Of a DNA stretch of 6,271 bases, positions 1 through 5,080 are shown piece by piece (within the stretch, counting starts at the first letter, position 1; every line of letters starts with the position of its first letter). Position numbers and translations under genes: made by a program. This DNA comes from Planctomycetota bacterium (lineage in GTDB: Bacteria; Planctomycetota; SZUA-567): NCBI GenBank assembly GCA_020861125.1, contig JAJBSZ010000132.1:1-6271 (forward strand), given 5' to 3'. Under the pieces are notes generated by a model that did no database searches, had not been told where the DNA came from, and was given only the letters and a program-made list of their open reading frames with translations.

Positions 1-16
1 AACATTTTGTAACTAC

Positions 17-27
17 TTGCATTGCAA
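17..27. repeat. 11-bp palindrome over the -35 region, possible operator
   Basis: TTGCA at 17-21 and TGCAA at 23-27 form a perfect inverted repeat around a single central T. The element also fits a looser direct repeat, TTGTAAC at 7-13 and TTGCAAC at 22-28, spaced 15 bp start to start. It covers the putative -35 hexamer. OmpR-family regulators normally bind direct repeats, so the 7-mer pair is the more likely form of any binding site. Neither the E. coli CpxR box (GTAAA-N5-GTAAA) nor the PmrA box (CTTAAT-type repeats) is matched. A site this short can occur by chance. Confidence 0.25.
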
Positions 28-44
28 CGGATATCGGCTATGAT
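17..44 (+). promoter_or_regulatory. Candidate sigma70-type promoter of the operon
   Basis: A TATGAT hexamer at 39-44 differs from the TATAAT consensus at one position. It lies 16 bp downstream of TTGCAT at 17-22, which matches only the TTG half of the -35 consensus. There is no extended -10 TG. The first 50 bases are 38 percent G+C, in sharp contrast to the GC-rich coding DNA, as expected of a promoter region. Transcription would begin near base 51, leaving a leader of about 40 bases before the response regulator start. The weak -35 would suit an activated promoter. This is a motif match by eye only, and the true promoter could lie upstream of the window. Confidence 0.4.
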
Positions 45-90
45 TACTGGCCCCTGAGGAAAACCCGACAACCGACAAGCGGATGGACCC

Positions 91-810
91 ATGACGAGGC
101 TGCTGGTAATTGACGACGATTTCAACTTGTTTACTCTCCTCGCCGAATACCTTTCGGAGGAGGGCTTCGCCTGCACCCATGCCCCGGACGGGGATCGCGG
201 GCTGGAGCTCCTGGCGGCGGAACGCTGGGACATCGCCATTCTCGATGTGATGCTGCCGGGTAAAAACGGTTTCGCGGTGCTGGAGCGCCTCCGGGCCGCC
301 GAGGCCACCGCCGCTCTGCCGGTGCTGATGCTCACCGCCCGGGGCGAGGAGTCGGACAAGGTCACCGGCCTGGAGATGGGCGCGGACGACTATCTGGCCA
401 AGCCCTTCGGTCCCATGGAGCTGGTGGCCCGCCTGCGCGCCCTGCTGCGGCGCGCGGCCCAATCCGGCGCGCCCGTGGCGCCCGCGGAGGGCGGCGACAC
501 CATCCGTCTGGACGATATCACTCTGGCCAAGCATTCCCTGTCCATATCCGTCGACAACCGCCAGACCAGCATTTCGGTCAGCGAAATGCGCCTCCTGGAG
601 TTGTTCGCCGAGGCGCCCGGCACCGTGATCAGCCGCAACCGCCTCTACGACCGCATCTTCGGCCATCCGCCGTTTCCGCAGGATCGGAGTCTGGACATGC
701 TGGTGAGCCGGCTGCGGAAAAAGCTCGGCCTCCGGCCGGACGGTGGCGAGCGCATCCGGGCGGCCCGGGGAGAGGGCTACATCTTTCTCCTCTCCGGGGA
801 TTCGGCATGA
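91..810 (+). CDS. OmpR/CpxR-family DNA-binding response regulator
   Basis: This is a two-domain transcription factor of 239 residues, the usual length for the OmpR/PhoB class. The N-terminal receiver domain (about 3-118) has the acidic pocket D8-D10, the phospho-acceptor D52 in LDVMLPGKNG, T82 in MLTAR, the switch aromatic Y101 and the conserved K104 in KPF. A linker around 122-136 leads to a C-terminal winged helix (about 138-236) ending in the typical LDMLVSRLRKKLG recognition region and the RGEGYIF wing. The start is fixed by an in-frame TGA at 55-57 with no other start codon between. The ribosome binding site is weak (GGATGGA at 81-87, only 3 bases from the ATG). Its stop overlaps the kinase start by 4 bp, so the two form a cognate pair. 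Overall resemblance is closest to CpxR. By position it probably regulates this operon and so would play the role of PmrA, but this is inferred, so no symbol is assigned. Confidence 0.93.
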   Translation: MTRLLVIDDDFNLFTLLAEYLSEEGFACTHAPDGDRGLELLAAERWDIAILDVMLPGKNGFAVLERLRAAEATAALPVLMLTARGEESDKVTGLEMGADDYLAKPFGPMELVARLRALLRRAAQSGAPVAPAEGGDTIRLDDITLAKHSLSISVDNRQTSISVSEMRLLELFAEAPGTVISRNRLYDRIFGHPPFPQDRSLDMLVSRLRKKLGLRPDGGERIRAARGEGYIFLLSGDSA

Positions 811-1934
811 CCGGCATCCGCCGCTGGTGGGAGTCCCTGAATTTCTTTTGGCAGGTGTATCTCTTCATGATCGCCTACTTCGGCGGGCTGATCACCGTCA
901 TCGAAGGGGTGGTGGAACCGGCGGCCAACCACCTGCTGGCGGATTTTTTTACCCGCTACCCGGTGCTGGGAGAAGCGATCATGTGGACGGTGGGCACCAT
1001 GATTCCCACCCTGCTCATCGGCTGGATCGTCACCCGGCTGGTGGTGCGGAAGCTCGACAGCCTCGAGACCGCGACCCGGCGGCTGGCCGCCGGCGAGCTC
1101 ACGGCCCGGATGAGTGAGGCCGGCGACGATCGGGATGTCTTCAACCGGCTGTCGCGGAACTTCAACACCATGGCGGAGTCATTGGAGAAGCTGGTGGTCA
1201 ACGAAAAGCGCCTGCTGGCGGATATCTCCCACGAGCTGCGGTCACCCCTGACCCGGATGAACATCGCCACCGCCCTGCTGCCGAAAAAGCGGAGCGAGGC
1301 CGGCTTCGACGCCCTGGTGCGCAATCTGGAATCGGAGATCGGCCAGATGAGCGGGCTGGTGGAAACCCTCCTGGAGCAGGGCCGCGACCGTCTCACCGCC
1401 CAGACCGCCATGGAGACGGTGGACCTGAGCATGCTGACCGAGGAGATGCTGGACGGCTACCGCACCCTGGCCCGGGAAAACGGGCGGAGCATCACCGCCC
1501 GGGTCGAACCGGGTCTCCGGGTCTCCGCGTCGCCGGTCCGGCTGCGCATGATCCTGGAAAACATCCTGAATAACGCCATGCTCTACGCCCCCCCCGGCAC
1601 CGCCATCGACGTCCGCGCCTGGCAGGAGGATGCCACCGTCAAGATCGCCATCCGCGATTACGGCCCGGGCATCCCGCACGAGCACCTCGGGAAGATCTTC
1701 CGCGCCTTTTTCCGGGTGGATGATTCCCGCGACCGCCGCAGCGGCGGCGTCGGCCTTGGCCTGACGCTGGCCCGGGAATCCGCCCTCTTGCTGGGCGGTA
1801 CCATCGAAGCGAGAAACGTGACGCCGGGCCTGGAGATGACCTTGATCCTGCCCCGGCCGGGGTCGGGCGACGCCGGCGGTCCACGGGTGGTCCCGGCGGC
1901 GGATTCCACCCGGGTACGGCGGGCCAGGCCATGA
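807..1934 (+). CDS. CpxA-like HAMP sensor histidine kinase with minimal periplasmic loop
   Basis: This is an inner-membrane histidine kinase of 375 residues, partner of the preceding regulator. Membrane segments lie at about 13-32 and 57-80, separated by only about 24 periplasmic residues. A HAMP linker follows (about 81-130). The dimerisation/phosphotransfer helix contains ADISHELRSPLTR with H142 as phospho-acceptor, very like the CpxA H-box. The ATPase domain shows the N-box ENILNNAMLY (251-260), G1 box DYGPGIP (284-290), F-box FRAFFR (298-303) and G2 box GGVGLGL (313-319), so it looks catalytically complete. The start ATG overlaps the regulator stop (ATGA), with GGGGA at 796-800 as ribosome binding site. 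CpxA of E. coli has a large periplasmic sensor domain. Its absence makes the topology more like PmrB, although the kinase core is CpxA-like. The last 25 residues (about 351-375) form a Gly/Pro/Arg-rich tail beyond the ATPase fold, probably disordered. Confidence 0.92.
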   Translation: MTGIRRWWESLNFFWQVYLFMIAYFGGLITVIEGVVEPAANHLLADFFTRYPVLGEAIMWTVGTMIPTLLIGWIVTRLVVRKLDSLETATRRLAAGELTARMSEAGDDRDVFNRLSRNFNTMAESLEKLVVNEKRLLADISHELRSPLTRMNIATALLPKKRSEAGFDALVRNLESEIGQMSGLVETLLEQGRDRLTAQTAMETVDLSMLTEEMLDGYRTLARENGRSITARVEPGLRVSASPVRLRMILENILNNAMLYAPPGTAIDVRAWQEDATVKIAIRDYGPGIPHEHLGKIFRAFFRVDDSRDRRSGGVGLGLTLARESALLLGGTIEARNVTPGLEMTLILPRPGSGDAGGPRVVPAADSTRVRRARP

Positions 1935-2956
1935 CCGAGGGGATGACGGAGGACACCGCCGTCGGCCTTCCTGCCCTGGTCGGCCGGATCTGGAACGTCG
2001 GCAAATGGCTGATCGTGGCGGCGGCCGTCGGCTGGCTGTGGCGGGAGGGGACCCTCGCCCTGCCGGAATTGCGGCCGGCGCCGGGGGCCGGTTGGCGGCT
2101 GGCGGCGGCGGCAGGGTGCCTGGCCGTCGCCACCGCCGCGGTGGGTGTGCGCTTTCACCGGCTGCTCCGCTGCCTGGACTGCCCGTCGAGCCTCGCCGGC
2201 CAGATCCGCATCGTGTTTTCCGGCCTGCTGGCCCAACAAGCGGGGTCCGACGCCGCCTTTGACGTCATGCGGGGCGTGGCGGCGCGGAATGCCGGCGGCG
2301 GCGGGCCCGAGATCATCGCCGCCCTGATGGCGGACCGACTCCTCGGCCTCTTCGCCCTCACCGCCATCGCCGTCGCCGGCCTGTCCATCGTCTGGAGCGG
2401 CGGCGGCTGGTTGGCGGCGTCCCTGGTTCTCATTGTGATCCTGGCGGCGGCGCCGGCGCTTCTCGCCCTCGGCCACAGCGCCCGGCGCTCCGGCGCCCTG
2501 CCCTGGTTGTGGCGTTTGCCGGGCAGCCGCTTTCTGGCCGCCGTGGGCGGCGCGGTGAAACGGTACCGGCACCGGTGGCGGGCCTTGCCCGGCCTGTTCC
2601 TCCTGTCCCTGGCCGGCCACGGCGCGACCTTCGCCGCCCTGTACTGCAGCGGCACGGCTCTGGCCGGCGTCGATCTCACGCCGGCCGAAGCCGTGGTGGG
2701 CGGAGCCCTGGCCACCTTTACCGGCGTTTTGCCCCTGCCGCTGGCCGGGTTGGGGGTGGGCGAGACCGCCTTCGGCCTGGCGGTGTCGGCCATGCGCGGC
2801 GGTGGCGAACCCCTGGAGTTTTCCCTGGTGTTTCTGGTCAACCGGCTGATCCTTTTGGCCTTTGGGGCGGCGGCGTGGGTCTGGCTGGCGCTGGCGCGAG
2901 GCCGGTCCCGGCCGGTCCGGCCGCCTGAAAATGCGGCCTTACAGAAGAAAGGATAA
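1931..2956 (+). CDS. UPF0104 / lysylphosphatidylglycerol synthase transmembrane-family protein
   Basis: This is a 341-residue polytopic inner-membrane protein. Hydrophobic stretches lie at about 25-37, 55-72, 92-104, 128-155, 159-181, 219-241, 254-275 and 297-322, suggesting seven or eight membrane segments. Family-like signatures are RFHRLLRCL (74-82), the MADRLLGLFAL region (133-143) and the PLPLAGLGVGE motif (268-278), which match the LPG_synthase_TM (UPF0104) family. That family includes the flippase half of MprF and many stand-alone proteins in lipid and glycan gene clusters. There is no C-terminal lysyl-transferase domain, so it is not an MprF-type aminoacyl-lipid synthase. It starts in a 4-bp ATGA overlap with the kinase gene (an ATG at 1943 is an alternative, but its purine-rich tract abuts it) and ends 3 bp before arnB. 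Position suggests a role in moving or handling a lipid-linked intermediate of L-Ara4N synthesis. That role is inference, and the substrate is unknown. Confidence 0.8.
   Translation: MTEGMTEDTAVGLPALVGRIWNVGKWLIVAAAVGWLWREGTLALPELRPAPGAGWRLAAAAGCLAVATAAVGVRFHRLLRCLDCPSSLAGQIRIVFSGLLAQQAGSDAAFDVMRGVAARNAGGGGPEIIAALMADRLLGLFALTAIAVAGLSIVWSGGGWLAASLVLIVILAAAPALLALGHSARRSGALPWLWRLPGSRFLAAVGGAVKRYRHRWRALPGLFLLSLAGHGATFAALYCSGTALAGVDLTPAEAVVGGALATFTGVLPLPLAGLGVGETAFGLAVSAMRGGGEPLEFSLVFLVNRLILLAFGAAAWVWLALARGRSRPVRPPENAALQKKG
2945..2953 (+). promoter_or_regulatory. Ribosome binding site of arnB
   Basis: AAGAAAGGA ends 6 bases before the GTG at 2960. The site sits inside the last codons of the upstream membrane-protein gene. 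It supports the GTG as the true start. Confidence 0.65.
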
Positions 2957-2959
2957 CCC

Positions 2960-4099
2960 GTGCGGTCCTCGTTTCTCCCGTTTTCGCAACCCGACATCAC
3001 CGACGCCGACATCGAGGCCGTGGTCCGGGTCATGCGCAGCCGGTGGCTCACCACCGGCCGCGAGTGCCAGGCCTTCGAGGAGGCCTTCGCCGCCCGGGTC
3101 GGCTGCCCCGGCGCGGTGGCCCTGGCGTCGGCCACCGCCGGCCTGCACCTCCTCCTGACCGCCCTCGGCATCGGCCCGGGGGATGAGGTCATCACCCCGT
3201 CCCTCACCTGGGTGTCGACCCCGAACCTCATCGAGCTGGCCGGCGCCACACCGGTGTGGGCGGATGTGGATCGGGACACCCTCCTCCTGTCGGCCGACCG
3301 GGTGGAACCGCTGCTTACCGATCGGACCCGGGCCATCATCCCGGTGCACTTCGCCGGCGCGCCGGTGGATCTGGATCCGCTCCGCCGTCTGGCGGCCGAG
3401 CGCGGCGTCGTGCTGATCGAGGATGCAGCCCATGCCATCGGCACCCGCTACCGCGGGCGGCCGGTGGGCCAAACCGGCACGAGCATATTTTCCTTCCATC
3501 CGATCAAGAACATCACCAGCGGCGAAGGCGGCATGGTGTGTTCCGACGACCTGGAGCTCCTGGCCCGGATCCGCCGTTTGAAATTCCACGGCCTCGGGGC
3601 CGACGCGTTTGATCGCGAAACGGGGGGGCGGAAGCCGCAGGCGGAGGTGCTGGAGCCCGGCTACAAGTACAACCTCACCGATATGGCGGCGGCCCTGGGC
3701 CGGTCGCAACTGGCCCGGCTGGACGGGCTGAACGCCATCCGGACCCGGCTGGCCGCGTTCTACGACCGCGCCTTCGCCGACCGGCCGGAAATCCGGCCGC
3801 TGGCCCGGCCCGCCTGGCTCCACACCCACGCCTGGAGTCTGTACCCGGTGCGTCTGGACCACCCGGGCCTGTCCCGGGCGGAGTTCATGGCCCGGCTGGC
3901 GCGCCGGAACATCGGCACCGGCATCCATTTCATGGCCGCCCATACCCACGCCCACTACCGGGGCCGGTGGCCGGCGGCCCTGCCCGATAGCGAATGGAAC
4001 TCGGAACGCATCCTCTCCCTGCCGCTGTTTCCCGGCATGACGGAGGAGGACGCGGCGGACGTGGTGGCGGCCGTGACCGCGGCCCTGAGGGGAGAATAA
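2960..4099 (+). CDS. arnB: UDP-4-amino-4-deoxy-L-arabinose:2-oxoglutarate aminotransferase ArnB
   Basis: This is a cytoplasmic PLP-dependent aminotransferase of the DegT/DnrJ/EryC1 family. It converts UDP-beta-L-threo-pentapyranos-4-ulose (UDP-Ara4O) to UDP-L-Ara4N using glutamate as amino donor. The 379 residues match the usual ArnB length and align with E. coli ArnB nearly throughout. Visible matches are FLPFS at 5-9, GDEVITPSLTWVST (74-87), IIPVHFAGAP (126-135), EDAAHAIGT (154-162) with D155 expected to contact the pyridine nitrogen, and FSFHPIKNIT (178-187) with the PLP Schiff-base lysine K183. Others are LKFHGLGADAFDR (207-219), PGYKYNLTD (233-241) and EWNSERILSLPLFPGMT near the C-terminus. 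The start is GTG, chosen because FLPFS then sits where E. coli ArnB has it and a good ribosome binding site precedes it. A run of seven G at 3622-3628 lies in codons that encode Gly where E. coli has Trp-Gly. The stop is 3 bp before arnC. Confidence 0.97.
   Translation: MRSSFLPFSQPDITDADIEAVVRVMRSRWLTTGRECQAFEEAFAARVGCPGAVALASATAGLHLLLTALGIGPGDEVITPSLTWVSTPNLIELAGATPVWADVDRDTLLLSADRVEPLLTDRTRAIIPVHFAGAPVDLDPLRRLAAERGVVLIEDAAHAIGTRYRGRPVGQTGTSIFSFHPIKNITSGEGGMVCSDDLELLARIRRLKFHGLGADAFDRETGGRKPQAEVLEPGYKYNLTDMAAALGRSQLARLDGLNAIRTRLAAFYDRAFADRPEIRPLARPAWLHTHAWSLYPVRLDHPGLSRAEFMARLARRNIGTGIHFMAAHTHAHYRGRWPAALPDSEWNSERILSLPLFPGMTEEDAADVVAAVTAALRGE
4088..4095 (+). promoter_or_regulatory. Ribosome binding site of arnC
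   Basis: AGGGGAGA lies 7 bases before the ATG at 4103 and overlaps the final codons of arnB. It is a strong purine-rich site and supports the ATG at 4103 as the start. Confidence 0.65.
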
Positions 4100-4102
4100 C
4101 CG

Positions 4103-5080
4103 ATGGACGTATCCCTGGTGATACCGGTATACAACGAGGAGACCTGCCTGGACGAGCTGCTGGATCGCTGCCTGGCGACCGGCGACGGCTTGGGCGTTCC
4201 CTATGAAATCATCCTGGTGGACGACGGCAGCCGCGACCGTTCCCGGGCCATCATCGAGGCCCGGGGTGCCCTCCGGCCGGAGATCGTCGGGGTGTTTCTC
4301 AACCGCAACTACGGCCAGCACGCGGCGGTGATGGCCGGCTTCGCCCGGTCCCGGGGCGAGGTGGTGGTGACCCTGGACGCGGACCTCCAGAACCCGCCGG
4401 AGGAGATCCCCCGGCTCCTCGCGAAGGTGGCGGAGGGCCACGACGTGGTCGGCAGCATCCGCGCCCGGCGGCAGGACACCCTGTTCCGCCGGCTGGCGTC
4501 ACGGACGGTGAACTCCATGGTGCGGCGCATGACCGGCATCGACATGCGGGATTACGGCTGCATGCTCCGGGCCTACCGGCGGGAGATCGTCGACACCCTC
4601 CTCACCTGCCGCGAGACCACCCGCTTCATCCCGGTGCTGGCCAATTCCTTTGCCGCCAATCCGGCCGAGATCCCGGTGGCCCATGCCGAGCGCGGATCCG
4701 GCGATTCCAAGTACAGCCTGTTCAAGCTGGTCAATCTCTACCTGGACCTCCTGACCTGCATGTCGACCTTCCCCCTCCGGCTCGCCAGCATCGTCGGGAT
4801 GCTGATGAGCCTCATCGGCCTGGCGGCGGGCCTGACCCTGTTCGTCGGCCGGCTGGTCTACGGGTCGGAATGGGCCGTGGACGGCATTTTTACCGTGTTT
4901 TCTCTGGAATTCGTGTTTCTCGGCGGCATCTACCTGAGCGTCGGCATCCTCGGCGAATACGCCGCCCGGATCTACAACGATGTCCGGGCCCGGCCCGCCT
5001 ACTGCGTCCGCCGCGTGGTGGGCCGGGGCCTGGCCGACACCGCCACCAGCGATACCTCTGACGAGAAAGGCAGCGCATGA
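4103..5080 (+). CDS. arnC: Undecaprenyl-phosphate 4-deoxy-4-formamido-L-arabinose transferase ArnC
   Basis: This is a GT2-family glycosyltransferase anchored in the inner membrane. It transfers 4-deoxy-4-formamido-L-arabinose from UDP to undecaprenyl phosphate. The 325 residues agree with the E. coli enzyme in length. The catalytic GT-A domain (about 1-210) has VIPVYNEE (6-13), ILVDDGSRDRS (37-47), LNRNYGQHAAVMAGF (66-80), the metal-binding D92-A-D94 motif in LDADLQNPPEEIPRL, and DYGCMLRAYRR (150-160). AERGSGDSKYS (195-205) follows, then two membrane segments at about 226-250 and 262-287, and the GEYAARIYNDVRARP motif (284-298) typical of this polyisoprenyl-phosphate glycosyltransferase group. 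The E. coli protein begins with a few more residues before the VIPVYNE strand, so this N-terminus is slightly short but complete. Dolichol- or undecaprenyl-phosphate glucosyl/mannosyl transferases share the fold, but the LNRNYGQH and DYGCMLRAYRR matches and the arn context favour ArnC. Its stop overlaps the arnA start by 4 bp. Confidence 0.96.
   Translation: MDVSLVIPVYNEETCLDELLDRCLATGDGLGVPYEIILVDDGSRDRSRAIIEARGALRPEIVGVFLNRNYGQHAAVMAGFARSRGEVVVTLDADLQNPPEEIPRLLAKVAEGHDVVGSIRARRQDTLFRRLASRTVNSMVRRMTGIDMRDYGCMLRAYRREIVDTLLTCRETTRFIPVLANSFAANPAEIPVAHAERGSGDSKYSLFKLVNLYLDLLTCMSTFPLRLASIVGMLMSLIGLAAGLTLFVGRLVYGSEWAVDGIFTVFSLEFVFLGGIYLSVGILGEYAARIYNDVRARPAYCVRRVVGRGLADTATSDTSDEKGSA

Noticed and set aside
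1..90. A riboswitch or attenuator in the leader
   Set aside because: The leader after the candidate promoter is only about 40 bases, with no stable hairpin followed by a U-tract visible and no room for a known riboswitch class.
13..666. A minus-strand open frame of 217 codons opposite the response regulator
   Set aside because: It covers the receiver domain coding region in antisense and has no recognisable motif; it also spans the putative promoter.
1931..2956. Reading the membrane protein as MprF (lysylphosphatidylglycerol synthase) itself
   Set aside because: At 341 residues it has only the transmembrane part. The soluble aminoacyl-transferase domain that makes the modified lipid is missing.
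1658..3444. Overlapping minus-strand open frames opposite the kinase, the membrane protein and arnB
   Set aside because: Several mutually overlapping frames with skewed composition and no domain signal cover the same DNA as well-supported plus-strand genes.
2939..4441. A 500-codon open frame on the minus strand opposite arnB and arnC
   Set aside because: It lies antisense to two clearly homologous enzymes. High GC makes long stop-free antisense frames common, and its translation is a low-complexity Gly/Arg/Pro/His/Gln-rich shadow with no recognisable domain.
4103..5080. Reading the glycosyltransferase as a generic dolichol/undecaprenyl-phosphate glucosyl- or mannosyltransferase (GtrB/Dpm1 type)
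   Set aside because: The LNRNYGQH, LDADLQNPPEEIPRL and DYGCMLRAYRR segments match ArnC closely, and it is flanked by arnB and arnA.
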